From the NCBI GenBank assembly GCA_954871525.1, contig OX940870.1, positions 30,928,555 through 30,992,554 of the forward strand: a stretch of DNA of 64,000 nucleotides, written 5' to 3'. Positions 23,970 to 35,769 of this stretch are shown piece by piece. Below the pieces are notes generated by a model. The model was not told the DNA's origin. It saw only the letters and a list, made by a program, of their open reading frames with translations, and did not search any database. This DNA is from Parietaria judaica. Its lineage: Eukaryota > Streptophyta > Magnoliopsida > Rosales > Urticaceae. The position numbers were made by a program, and so were the translations under genes. How positions within the stretch are numbered: position 1 is the first letter of the stretch; each line of letters begins with the position of its first letter.

Positions 23970-24215
23970 TTTCAAATATTAAAAATCGATTATGGGTATT
24001 GCACAACCCTGCTCAATAGTCCGTGACAAATTGTCACCACTGATCGCTCAAGAAAAGGGTAAAGGTAAGTTTAGCTAGACACTGAGTGGAAAGAGATAAA
24101 AGCAATTCACTTCACAAGAATATGAATTACGAAAAGCGAAAGAACATAAAATCCAATGGACCTTTTATTTAAAGCAAGTTTTTCACTTCCTCGAGAAGGG
24201 AAGTTGAAAATTACG
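23970..24215. repeat. Paralogous segment, copy 2 (right part)
   Basis: Continues the match to 9983-10705 after the MULE. At 24157-24165 it shows TGGACCTTT intact where copy 1 has the 466-bp foldback insertion. Confidence 0.75.
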
Positions 24216-24463
24216 GTATCCATCAATTATTAATTATATTCTTGAATGGAAATACAAGAAGCATTCTACTTTTGTGTGTTTCTATGTTATTAATTTTACG
24301 ATTATCGAAAGAAAAAAAAAACTTATATTGCCTTTATCATGTTAATGTTTTATTTTTAATTTTTTTAATGTATTTCTTTAAACTTGTTGAATGAAGGTTT
24401 TGAATAACATCAACAGATCTAAATTATCCCCAACTCCAAGTCAAGATACCTATAAGAATTTAA

Positions 24464-24532
24464 GGTGGCGTTTGGTTAATTGGTATGGGAGACTAATTTT
24501 GTAATTCGGTTTGAGAGACCAGTTTGAGAGTT
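24464..24532. mobile_element. Tourist-like MITE, truncated
   Basis: Begins GGTGGCGTTTGGTTA after TAA (24461-24463) and resembles the reverse complement of the right end of the MITE at 20174-20901 up to GTTTGAGAGTTT. It stops abruptly where the Copia LTR begins, so the Copia element probably landed in it. Confidence 0.7.
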
Positions 24533-25341
24533 TGTGAGTTTAAGCCTGATCTGACTCAACTCTCGAGCAGAGATCTTCCGAGCAGAGAAGCCCCGACCAG
24601 GAAAGCTCCTACCAGGATTGCCCCGAACAGGCTTGCTCAGGACACACGACCAGAAGATGCCAAACTTGAGGAGCAAGTTTGGAGATACGATTTGATTTGG
24701 TTTCCTGATTGTGTGTTAGGATTAAAATGTAATTTGTTAAGATATGATTGAGTATATTTTAGGAAGTTTTAGCTTGGGTTTCGTGTTTCTGGTCTCCTAT
24801 AAATACTAGTGTTAGTGTTTATTTTCTTTCAACTCATATTTGCGATTCGATTAATACGAGAAGCTTTTTCTCCCAAAGTTTTCTTGTTTTTCCTTTGTTC
24901 TTTATATTCTTCTTTTGGCAGATCCATTCCCATTGAGAACCAACAAGTGGTATCAGAGCTCAGTGCCAGAGAAGATGTTGTCACCAAGCGAGTCCTCCGG
25001 AGGAGAGTTGACGACGGCGATGAAGATCGGATCAAAGGAAGGAAGTGTGACGCTCCATTACCCGATGCTCACGAAGAGCAATTACTCGGTTTGGGCGTTG
25101 AAGATGCGAGTGAATTTGCAGACGCAAGGCGTTTGGGAGGCTGTAGAAGGCAGCAATGTCGAAGGGCGCAAGGAGAGAATGGCACTCGCCGCCATCTATC
25201 AAGGAATTCCGGAAGACGTCCTTTTCATGATATCAGAAAAAGATTCCGCAAAGGAGGCGTGGGCGACGCTTCGAACCACGCACATGGGCGCAGTTCGCGT
25301 CAAACATGCAAAGGTTCAAACCTTGAAAAGTGAATTCGAGG
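24533..25341 (+). mobile_element. Truncated Ty1/Copia element: 5' LTR, primer site, partial gag
   Basis: A putative LTR (about 24533-24945, TGTGAG..CAACA) has a TATAAATA box at 24798-24805. A perfect initiator-Met primer site TGGTATCAGAGC follows at 24948-24959, then a Copia-type gag start. Homology ends at about 25341, and neither pol nor a matching 3' LTR is found. The LTR start is inferred from where the MITE breaks off. Confidence 0.75.
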
Positions 25342-25460
25342 TTCCTTGTTTCGGAACTCTAATCCCCTCTTATATATCTTTCCGACCTTTCCTCCAATTG
25401 GGACTCTCAAGAAGATCCATTACGTATATTCGTTCATCTAATATTTACAAAAAGTTATAG
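24975..25460 (+). pseudogene. Copia Gag N-terminus, truncated
   Basis: The first ATG after the primer site opens a frame with the Copia Gag signature: LTKSNYSVWALKMRVNLQ, WEAVEG, ALAAIYQGIPEDVLF and AKEAWATLRTTHMG, then KVQTLKSEFE. These are the DUF4219/UBN2-type Gag segments. At about 25341 the match stops and unrelated sequence supplies the last 40 codons before a stop, so the protein lacks most of Gag, the zinc knuckle and all of Pol. The start at 24975 is preferred to 24915 because the latter lies upstream of the primer binding site. Confidence 0.8.
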
Positions 25461-25989
25461 TGAAAACTCATGTGGAGTAGGCACCTTGTTAACGGGCCGA
25501 ACCTTGTAAACAATTTGTGTTTGTTTTCACGATTTTGTTCGCCTTAGCTAATTTCATCACCATGGAGAACGTGCAACATGAATCTGACCGTGTTCGTGAT
25601 GCCTAGCAAATAAGGCTCGAAATAACTGGGATCACGACCAATCTTCATGCGAGTTCCCCGTCTTTAATTTGCGATTTTCAACTCTTTACTTCTGAGTATT
25701 CTCTTTTTATTTCCTATTGTTGAGTTTCCCATTTCTAGTTTATTTGGTTACGCGAATTGAGGCATTTGTTGCCTTATATCGTTTAGTTTCTTGTACGATT
25801 TCGTTTGAGCCCTCTATAAAATGGTTGCATATGGCTCGTAATGAATTAGTTTAGAATGAATGAAAAAGTCAAGCTTTGCTTGTAAATAGTGTGTTCATCG
25901 ATTTTCTTATACAACGGATCTAATTAGTTCGTCTGCCCCGTCCCTAGCAGGCCCCACACAAGCTCCAATGTGTGCTTGTGTTTGTACTC
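25342..25989 (+). other. LTR-like or host-derived non-coding sequence
   Basis: Text such as GTGGAGTAGGCACC, GGGCCGAACCTTGTAAAC and a TCTATAAAATGG box (near 25815) resembles the R/U5 region of plant Copia LTRs, but no paired terminus or primer site was found. 25930-25989 begins the duplicated segment described at 26933-27240. Confidence 0.35.
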
Positions 25990-25998
25990 TCTGGAGCG

Positions 25999-26932
25999 AG
26001 GAAATAGTGGCAAAAGTCCCTGACTCTGCACATTTGTTGTAGTTAAGTCTCTGTACTCAAATTTTGGTGGTAAAAGTCCCTACCGTTAGAACCTTGTTAC
26101 ACATCAGTCCTCACACTGTTACACCTGGTTAAGTGCCACATAGCTGCACACTTGTCATCCATGTCACCAAAAAATATTAAGACAAAAGTACCGAAAGTAA
26201 AAAATACTAAAAAAAACTCTAAACTATAAAATCCACTTGTCGCGGTAATATTAAGCCACATTTTTAGTGAATCTACCATTTTGAAATTCTTGTTGTTTTC
26301 TTTATCTTTGCGATTTAAATAGGTCGTTTACATATATTTTCATTTTCTTTCTTGAAATTTTGTAATTAACGTTGAAATTAGAACTAGTGCTTCTAAATAA
26401 TTAGCGACATATAAACTTGTATTTCCAAATAACCAAACAACACTAAGTTTAATGTTTCAAAACACATCAAAATATAAATTGCGGGATACTTGAATTCCAA
26501 AATAAGTCCCATAATACAGTTCAATAACTTCAATATTTCTAAATACACCAAACTATTAACATGTTTAGAGTTTTCAGTGTTAATTACAAAAATTCAAGAA
26601 AGAAAATGAAAACATATGTAAACGGCCTATTTAAATTGGAAAGAATAAGAAAATAACAAGAATTTTCAAAATAGTGGATCCACTAAAAATGTGGCTTAAT
26701 ATCACCGCGACAAGTGGATTTTATAGCTAGAGTTTTTTTTAGTATTATTTAATTTTGGTACTTTTGCCTTAATTTTTTTGGTGACGTGTATGACAAGTGT
26801 GCATCTATATGTGGCAATTAACAAGTTGTTAACGGCACAAGGACGAATATGCAACAAAACTCTAACGGTAGAGACTTTTACCACCAAAATTTGAGTACAG
26901 GGTAGTCAAGGAATTTCGCCGCTATTTTTCCT
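25999..26932. mobile_element. Foldback MULE-type element (934 bp)
   Basis: Arms of more than 400 bp are near reverse complements. The ends read AGGAAATAGTGGCAAAAGTC on the left and AGGAAAAATAGCGGCGAAAT from the right. Flanks are TCTGGAGCG (25990-25998) and TCTGGAGCC (26933-26941), 8 of 9 bases alike. The paralogous site at 27581-27589 (TCTTGAGCC) is unoccupied. The element is non-coding. Confidence 0.85.
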
Positions 26933-27240
26933 TCTGGAGCCAATGCAGCTCATAACCGCATTTTGTTGGGACTTTCTCAAACTCGGCAGGTAAATTCCTT
27001 TCATAGACTCTATGTCCGAATAACTTGAATCTTCCCAAGAACGACATTGATTACACTTTTCTTCCTCTTGCATAGTGAATACATTTGCATATCTATAAGT
27101 GTAAAGATATTTAAATAAAAAATAAAAGAAAAACTTAATGTTCCTCTTTTGGTGTAAAGTCCCGCATGGAAAATACACGGACTTAGATAATTTGAAAAGT
27201 TTATAAGTTACTTATCTCATTGCCAATTAGTTTTAAAGTG
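26933..27240. repeat. Dispersed repeat, copy A
   Basis: With 25930-25998 this forms a copy of 27518-27935. Shared words are AACTCATAACCGCATT, GTTGGGACTTT, AAGAACGA.GTTGATTACA and CCAATTAGTTTTAAAGTGAAAT. A third, partial copy is at 37860-38040. No protein family was recognised. Confidence 0.7.
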
Positions 27241-28686
27241 AAATGTGACAAGCAAGCATTGTCCACGCTCGACGATTTACTCTATTCTCTTATCCAGATA
27301 TTTCAATACAGTCTTGTAGCTCGTCACGATCGTCGATCTTCATCCACTCGTCGGTAACGAAGGAAACGACGTCACTTACCCCGCCCTAGCTATTCTCTTT
27401 CGACGTTACGATTTGTTGACGAGTCTCTCCATCACCTCGAGAGCCGCGACGTTCATCAGAGCACACACATTAGTGTCGGGTGTCTCTCCCAGAGTAGAAA
27501 GTGGAGCATTAATCCCCGACCGTGTTCGTCTTCCCCATACCTGTTGGGCCCCACACAAATGTGTGCTCGTGTTTGCACTTTCTTGAGCCGACGCAACTCA
27601 TAACCGCATTATGTTGGGACTTTTTCAAACCCGACCAGTCAATTCCCTTTAAAGCCTCTATTTCTGAATAATTCGAATCTCCTAAGAACGATGTTGATTA
27701 CAGTTTTCTTCCTCCTGCATAGTGAATTCATAAGTTTTTAAAAAGGAAAAGACAAACTTATGTACCATAAATTTAGTCCCCTTAACATTTTTTAGGACTT
27801 TATGTTCCTCTATTTGTATTAATGGACTCTCATGTTCCTGTGTTTGTATTAAGTCTCACTTGAAAATACAATTTAAAAAGGTTGCAAGTTACTCATCTTG
27901 TTGCCAATTGGTTTTAAAGTGAAATCAGGCGAGCAAGCGAGCGTGTTCACGCTCAACGACATGTTTGCATGCTTTACCTCGACGAGAGGGAGAGTATTTG
28001 AACTCAAGTACACTCCGCTATCGAAGAGAACTTCTTCCGAATTTGTTTCACTTGAAAATCGGGTTTAGTATTGAAATCATTAAAAGTAGTGTTGAAGTTG
28101 AAGTTGCATATGTTTATCAAATTAATATAATATTCAGAGTCAAGAACACTCCGCTTTACCAAAAGTCGAATAAAAGACTAAGAGGCGAGATTTCTAAAGC
28201 ATAAACAACACTATACTCATTCAAGAACCGATCAACGAACACACACAGACATGTATTAGAGTTGATTGTTGAGAACATCCAGAAGGAGAAATGTTCATCG
28301 TAGCCGTAGGAAATCAAGAAAGGTCGACTTATATAATCAGATATCGCTTGATAATCAAGTTATGGATTGGAACCTTGTAGTTAAATATTTCTTTTTGTAC
28401 CTTCTTTTCACTGTTTAATAGTATTTACTATTTACTATGCGGAGACAGAAATAGATGCATATATTATTTTATTTTTTCCTACGGACCCACCTAGAAATAT
28501 GTGTTGCTCAATTTTGTTCAGCTGACATTTGATGAACGTCCATACAAAAAGTGATGGAAATACGCATCCCTTTAATCTTGTCAATTTTGAGTATTTTTGC
28601 CCCAATTTTTTACTTAACACCCATATTGCTTAAATTAGTCAAAGTTTGATACTTATACCACCACCAATAATCTTTTGTAAAGAGGA
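27241..28686. repeat. Dispersed repeat, copy B, and neighbouring non-coding DNA
   Basis: 27518-27935 is the second copy of the repeat above, without the foldback insertion. 28530-28686 begins a different repeat that recurs at 40100-40340 and in part at 54229-54350 (shared AACGTCC, AAGTGATGGAAATA and GTTTGATACTTATA words). Open frames at 27965-28204 and 28435-28620 show no domains. Confidence 0.6.
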
Positions 28687-28695
28687 AAAAATCAT

Positions 28696-29429
28696 GGGGC
28701 AAATAGTCAAATAGCCAAACTTCAAACTCTAATTAGCCAAATAGCCAATGTTTTTACTAATATTGTCAAATAGCCAATTAACTATGTTAATAAATCACGA
28801 AAGACCTGATTACCCTTGTATTAACGTGAATTAACGTGGTTAATTTGTTTAAAAATAATAATAATTTTTTTTAAAAAAAATAATAATTTTTTTTTTTGAA
28901 AAAAAAAATAATTTTTTTGTTAAAATTTTAATCACGATTTTTTATTTTTAAACAAATTAACTCCGTTAATACACATTAATACGTTTATTAACGTATTAAC
29001 GTGGTTAATTTGTTTAAAAATAAATAAAAAATTTTCAAATAAAATAAATAATTTTTTTAAAAAAATAAACAAATTTTTTGTTAAAATTTTAATCACGATT
29101 TTTTTTTATTTTTTAAACAAATTAACTCTGTTAATACACGTTAATACACATTAATAAACGTATTAACGTAGTTAATTTGTTTAAAAATAAAAAAACCTTG
29201 ATTAAAATTTTAACAAAAAAAATATTTTTTTTTTCAATTTTTTTTTTCAATAAAAAATTATTTAAAAAAAAAATAAATTAACCACGTTAATACCGTTAAT
29301 ATGTTAAAAGGGTATTATAGGTATAAAATATGTTATTAAATAACTATTTGGCTATTTCACAAAGAAAAATAAAAGGTTGGCTATTTGGCTAATCAAACAT
29401 TTCAATTTGGCTATCTCATGCTATTTCTC
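28696..29429. mobile_element. Foldback MULE-type element (734 bp)
   Basis: Left end GGGGCAAATAGTCAAATAGC; right end, read inward, GAGAAATAGCATGAGATAGC. It is flanked by a perfect 9-bp duplication, AAAAATCAT (28687-28695 and 29430-29438). The paralogous site at 40332-40340 (AAATATCAT) is unoccupied. The interior is nearly all A/T, with repeated TTAACGTATTAACGTGGTTA words in both orientations. Confidence 0.9.
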
Positions 29430-29438
29430 AAAAATCAT

Positions 29439-30273
29439 TATGTGGGCTCTTTAAGTGCATATTCCAAAATAAAGCACTAATACATTTTTATTACTCGAAG
29501 GCCGTGTAGTAAGTGGGGAAGACTAATTCTGTCCATGCCAAGTTTACAACCGTTGAGCTAGAGACACTTTTATGTCTCTAGTTAAATAAACATGTTGAAT
29601 TTTTATTTTTTAGAATTTAATCATAAACGTAAACGTGTCTTTTGTGTAATAAATTTTAGTGAGACATTGATGGAGTCGGACTTCGGCACTATATTTCGTT
29701 GCCTCTAGATATTACTATCGCTTAGAAAAGATATTGAAAATATACGAGCGCTTAACACAATATTAGGTATTTATGCTGAAAATATCCTATAATTGAATTA
29801 CAAATTTGATGATTAAATACCATCACCCAATACTCAATGTTATATACATAATTGAAATATATTGTAAAGATAATTCATTTGTCATCTATATTCAGAAAGC
29901 CGTATATTTTGAATTTTGAATTTTGAAAGAAGAAGCTTCTACAGTTCGGGAAAGGGCTAATAAAAGAATTACAAAATTAGTTTTAAAAAAAATTAACAAT
30001 AAGGCGTAAATGTTAAATTCCGTAAAAAAAATTATGTATCAACTTTGAATGTAGAAAAAATTATATACGTTGCCATCTCAAAAATAATGTTATTTATATT
30101 CTGCACATAAAATAAAATATCTGTTTGATTTCGGGGATGATAACAGTAAAAAGTACTCAATTTATGAATTTATAATCATTGCACCAAAGTTTTTATACTT
30201 GGCATTGCGGCTATATCCTTTAATTTTGTAAAGTCCCTTATCTTTCATTATAAGATAAGACAGTAATAAAGAA
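29439..30273. other. Non-coding repeat-derived sequence
   Basis: 29439-29600 continues the repeat shared with 40340-40560. 30034-30190 resembles 10770-10930. No gene was seen. Confidence 0.5.
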
Positions 30274-30620
30274 GGGAAAATGATGGCATAAGTATCTAAA
30301 GCTTTTTATAAAAAATTGACATTAAGTTTCCATTTTTTTGTGGTAAAAGTAGCCAAATTCTTATTATGTGTATTCCATCATATTTTCGCCTAGAACTGCG
30401 CCACATATCATGTTTTTAAACTCATCTAATATACCATTGGTTATCATTGATAGAACTTTTTTTTAATAAAAAAATAGTATATTTAATGGGTTTAAAAACG
30501 TAACACGTGATGCAATTTGGGAAGGAAACATAATGAAATACAAAAAGTAAGAGTTTAAAACATATGAATATCAAAATGTTAACTTTTCAAACACTTTAAG
30601 TACTTATTCTGCTATTTTCC
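30274..30620. mobile_element. Foldback MITE (347 bp)
   Basis: The left end GGGAAAATGATGGCATAAGT and the right end read inward, GGAAAATAGCAGAATAAGTA, continue as imperfect complements for over 50 bp. No clear target duplication was seen. It lies about 220 bp downstream of the helicase stop. Confidence 0.6.
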
Positions 30621-30840
30621 AAATATTTGATTATTTTACAAATAAAAATTTTAAATTTACTAAATTGTAATGTAAACGTATGAATATCACTGTTCTTCAT
30701 AGTTTCTCTGGAATAATTAATAGTATAGTCTCAACTATTTGACTTTAGTGCCGATACAGCCATGTAATACTTATCTGAAAAGTGTAACTTATAAGTGAAA
30801 CCCAAATACTTACCTATCAAACCTATTTACACTGTATATC

Positions 30841-32363
30841 CTAAGAGCTGACAGAAAGTTTTTCCAACACATTAATCACTTTCTTCCATAACATACTGTT
30901 ATTAGATTTAATAACTGAGCTCCAGAAGTCATCCGAAAAACGTACCTACGTTTGAAATGACGCAGATTTGAAAATTATATAATTACTGAAAAATTATACC
31001 ATTCGCGTGAAAGATAAAAGCATTGAAGTTTACAATACCTTCCACCTCGCGCCCCTAAATAGAAGTGAATCTAAATTCAGTAAAACCAAGACTTGGTTAA
31101 GCTCAACCAAAGCGACTGTTATAGCGAATGCTAAGCTTTTCTCCTCAGCAGCATCGTGGAAACAGCCACGCTCTTTGGCATCGAGAACCAGATTTTTCCA
31201 GAAAGTTCCGCTGTTATTTAAAGTCGTTCCACTCCCTACAATCCAAAGGCAATACCTGCAATAAGAATGAACACAAAATGGGAGAAAGAAAAAAATCCAT
31301 GAGCAGAATGTATTAATGGTGAAAAATTTATAACCAAAACCAGACTTTTCAGAACCAGTTTTTAACTCGGTTTACCGTTATTTTTGGCCTAAACTGTAAA
31401 CTTTTTACCCTTTTTACATTTTGCTTAAGGTTTACTGCTTTTCATCATATTTTTATTAGAAACCCGGTAGCAGTACTGGTTTTACACCAGAATAGGTTTA
31501 AATCCATTTTTTTTTTAAAGGTTAATTTCTGGTTAAGAAAACATACAAAAATAAAATAAAATAAAATAAAAACGACCCGGATTTCCTATCGATTCACCCT
31601 AGAATATATCAGTATTCGCAATTTTACCTTGCACGGGTTAGAGCCACATTCGCTCGTTGGCGACTCGCGAGAAAGCTTATTGAGCCAATGCCATTACACC
31701 TCACAGTAGAGATGATGATTACATCCTCTTCTCCACCTTGGAATCCATCAACCGTGCGAACACTTGCGCAGAAATCGCTTTGAACATCTGTAGTATATCT
31801 TCTGATTTTCTCCGAAATCGCCTTGACCCGTGCCTTGTACGGTGATATGACGCCTATTCTGACCTTTTTCCTTCTAATCATACACTCTTTAAAAATATAT
31901 TTATATCTATACGTTAATTTCTTACTCAGATATTAGAAAAGAAGGCAGCTTCAACAAGATTAGTGTAACATACAATAATACCTCTATGAAGACTAGTAAT
32001 CATGTCAGCCACTACAGCCACCTCAACTATGTTCTTCTGACTACGCCGGTCGTCAAACTCCTCCTTTCCGTACGAGACGTTTATAAAAGAGTAGTTGTTG
32101 TAAATTTTTCCCTGAAGAAAATGCTTTCTATAGCTTCGGTCTTTTACATTTTCGCCATTCAAAATCTGACCGTCATAGAATTCCCTGTTTGGGTACGAGC
32201 TTATCGATGGATGCATCCTATACTGGACATCAAGAAGATGTTTCTTGTGTTCCAAGAAAGCCAACCTCTCGTATAAACTTCTCCCAAATTGAGCCTCTTC
32301 ACATATCTACAACGTTTTAACAATCCAGATTTGATACATCTGTGTCTAAGTACATAGATGTAC

Positions 32364-32412
<49 letters not shown>

Positions 32413-34992
32413 GAGAGAGAGAGAACATATATAAATACCTGGCTCCTGACCATAGCGGGTAATTGGCGCTCGTCTCCTACAAGAATAGCATGGCGAACAC
32501 CTCGCAGCTGAAGAGGAATCGTCGATTCACACTCTTTGAGCTGAGCGGCTTCGTCTATGACTAACATTTCCAGCGGAGCCATGTCTATTATGTGTAGTTT
32601 AGCCGAGCCTGAAACGGTACAGAAAACGAGGCATGCCTTCTCCAAGCAGAATTCTCTTATCAGCCTCTTATCGGGAGAGTACGGAATAGGAAACGTGGAA
32701 GCAAGTGATTCAAGAACAAACAAACAATCAATCCTCGCAACGTTAAACCTTGTAGAGAAACTGCCTTTGCTATAGGCTTCCTTTAAGTCCTCATTCGGAA
32801 TATCACGCAGCCGAGATTCGAAAGATTCCAGTAAATTAACAGCTTCGAGCATGTTCTTCACCACTTCGCGTGAGATAACAGACGTTGGTAAATGTGTGTA
32901 CAAGCTCACAATAAAAAAATAGAGCCGTTCCCCGATGGAATCAAAGTTCTTCTTTACAAATTCTGCAAATGTCAAAGGATTAACGGGTACTTTTTTCTCG
33001 GCAAAACATCCAATCCCATCCTTCGATTTAGCTATTTTCTTGTTTTCTTTCAACATCTGGAAAATTACGTTCTTCCATCTTTTCTCGCACTTCCTGTACT
33101 TAAACACTTTATCACTATGCTCGCCCTTTACACAATTCCTATTCAGTTTCTCATTTCCGAAGTTTATACAATTCTCTTCAGTATCATTATTATTTTCATA
33201 AGAATTCTCCTGTAACGATCTCAAATATATCTCGTACTGCTTCGCCGGTTCCTTCATCAAGCCGATCATTGCTTGCAAGGTGTTCGTCCACCCGGTCCTT
33301 GGATGTGCGCAAGCGTCAAGCATCTCAGCACGATGATCCAGAAAAACGTCATGAAGATTGTCAAATCATCGATCTTCATTCGCTTTTTATTCCCAAACAA
33401 AACGATATCTCCCAACCCATACGTACCATACTCAGCAGCCTCGCTCACTTTCTCAACGAGACGATTCGCCACCTGTACAACTGCAGTGTTTGTCGGAGCA
33501 CACGTGAGAGTTCTACACTCCATTGACAGCAGTATGTACAACAGGAAACCGACGATCTTTGTCTTCCCCGTTCCCGGCGGGCCCCATATCATTTCGACAC
33601 TATTTAGATGACGGCATTCTCTTGTTCTGATACAGCTCAAAATCGCATCTCTTTGCGATTCATTCGAATCAGAAGAACGAATTTTGGCGCTCACCTTCGA
33701 AGATATAGCGCAACATCCACCAGATTTGCAAATTGTGCAATTTTCCGCATCCTACAAAAATCGAATATGACTACGTCAAAAAACAGAAATTTGGGTCACG
33801 ACTCACATTATAATCTGTACTCTTACAGGAAATTCTGTAAACAGAACGTTGCGAATGATGCTCCTGTTTGCCAGTTCCGGATTGGAATGTAACGAATTCC
33901 ATATACGAACATTTGTAGTCAAGTTGATCAGCTTGACAGCAAATAGAGTCCTATTATTGCACCCTTCAGTCTCGTCTTCGACAATTGGCTTCGCCAAAAG
34001 TACCGAGACTTTGAAATGATCGGTTCTTTCTTTCACCTTCTTGACATGAGCAGTGAGATAGGATCTCTCGGGCCGGTCGAGATCACTTACGCACTGAGGC
34101 CTCACGCTCGATATGGCAATGAGGTCTCCAACTTCCGGCTCATAAGCCAGCGTGTTGCGCTCGTCTTCATCGCCTTTCGGTACATCGATCTCGTAGAGCA
34201 AATCTTTCGGAGGCTTGTAGTCTTTAGATTGTCTGAGGGATCCTACTTCCGAATATGAAGCATGAGAAAGCGTCGTGAAGCTCGACAACAGATCAGCGTG
34301 TGTTTCCTCGATAAGAGGGCCGACGAATGAGTTCAGGTACTCGGATTCCGATGTAAAAACAAAAGGAATGCTCTTCACCTACCAATCAAATAGCCAATAA
34401 ACAGAAATAAACAAACATGAAACATCACATTACCATTTCATAGAATCAAATGATCAAACTAACACCACTAATTCCAATATAAGAGAATTTTCTTTAATAT
34501 TTTTAAAAGATAGCCAAAATATATTCATAAAGTGTAGTTTAGTTTTTCTTTCATATATCCATAATTTTCTCTTATTATAGTTTTAGACTTTTACTATATA
34601 CTATCTAATTCTATTTTTGACAAAAAATTAATAATATTTTCTAAGAAAGTCATAATATACCTTCAAAAGAACATGGCCGGCCTAAATTCACAAAAAAATT
34701 GGGCGATCGCCCGAAGCCCTACAGCTCCAATAAAATAAATTTTACATAAAAAAAAAAAATTAAACTATCAAGTTGGCTATTTAGCTTAAACTCCTTAATA
34801 TAAATAAACTTAATTATTTAATAAAATCTCCGAACTTGGGAGAAAATTTAATTATTTACATATATTTTGACGACGCTTACAAGTACTTTTTTTTTTTAAT
34901 TTTAAATAGAGTATAAAGAAAACAAATTTATTACATTATAATACTCGTAACCATGTCCATGAGTATAATACTAGTTGGAAAGCAAAGGGCTC

Positions 34993-35028
<36 letters not shown>

Positions 35029-35121
35029 GCAGACCTTGTCTGTGTAGAAATTGCTGTCGACGACATCAGCGATTGACCAGGACAACACCAAATCAACCAA
35101 AGCTTGGCTCTGAACCGCCAT
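30841..35121 (-). CDS. SF1 UPF1/SEN1-type helicase, seven exons, one frameshift
   Basis: Exons (minus): 35035-35121, 33827-34378, 32439-33751, 31982-32306, 31628-31886, 31039-31255, 30841-30945. All introns are GT-AG with phases that join cleanly, giving about 952 aa. Motif I GPPGTGKT is at about 270-277, motif II DEAAQ near 613, motif III GDERQLP near 639, YRMHP near 680, [10 protein letters not shown] near 805 and NVALTRAR near 845. This is the full set for RNA/DNA helicases of the UPF1-like group, and the N-terminal region matches plant SEN1/MAGATAMA3-related proteins ([13 protein letters not shown] in exon 2). One lesion breaks exon 3: at 33363-33366, after MKIDD, a base appears to be missing, and downstream homology resumes in another frame. 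The gene is therefore either recently broken or carries a sequence error. The ATG at 35121 fits the family's usual short first exon. The precise substrate is unknown. Confidence 0.87.
32350..32426. repeat. (TA)n/(CA)n/(GA)n compound microsatellite in helicase intron
   Basis: Runs of TATATA, CACACA, TATATA and GAGAGA lie in the intron between exons 3 and 4 (32307-32438). Confidence 0.9.
34997..35027. repeat. (TA)n microsatellite near helicase exon 1 donor
   Basis: A TA run begins a few bases inside intron 1. It may vary in length between individuals. Confidence 0.9.
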
Positions 35122-35769
35122 CTTCTCTTCGCATCACAGATCAACGGAAGAAAACCAATGCCAAAGATTATATAGCTTCCTCCATACACAACTGTCGTTC
35201 GTTATAGAAAGAAACGGAAATTATATTCCTTTTTAGGTTTTGCGTTTTGGGGATTCTTCTCTCGTTTTAAAGCTAAGCTTACAAAGAAATATAAAAATTT
35301 GAGGATTATAATAATATATTTTTAACGGTATTTAATATTAAAAATTAAGTATATTTTTTATATTAGTAATTCATTAAATATTAAATTCAGTAATATTAAT
35401 TTGAGTTGAGATTGAAATTTTTACTATTTAATAAAAATTATAAATTAAATTATTAAATCGTGATTCTACTGTAATATATCACAATTAGCATAAAACTAAA
35501 TCTAAACTATTTTTATGAATATTATGTGCGACAAAAGTACCACAAAATATGTTTTTTATGGGGCATATCTTAAATACTATTTTGTTCCCGCAAAAATTCT
35601 AGAAAACCATAAAATAGTTCTACTTAAAAATATTGAAACATATACGACAAGATATCTTTTTGCTTTTTGAAACGACCACAATAAAAAATAAGTTTTAAAT
35701 TTACATGATCTTTTATATTTATTAGATTTTTTGCCTCGTCAAAATGAATTTTTGAATATTCCACGTTCC
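35122..35769. other. Helicase upstream region
   Basis: AT-rich sequence upstream of the helicase start, with no other gene. The promoter presumably lies here, but no TATA box could be assigned with confidence. Confidence 0.4.

Noticed and set aside
24524..24751. 75-codon frame rich in PTRxAP repeats
   Set aside because: Spans the MITE/Copia LTR junction; low-complexity LTR sequence.
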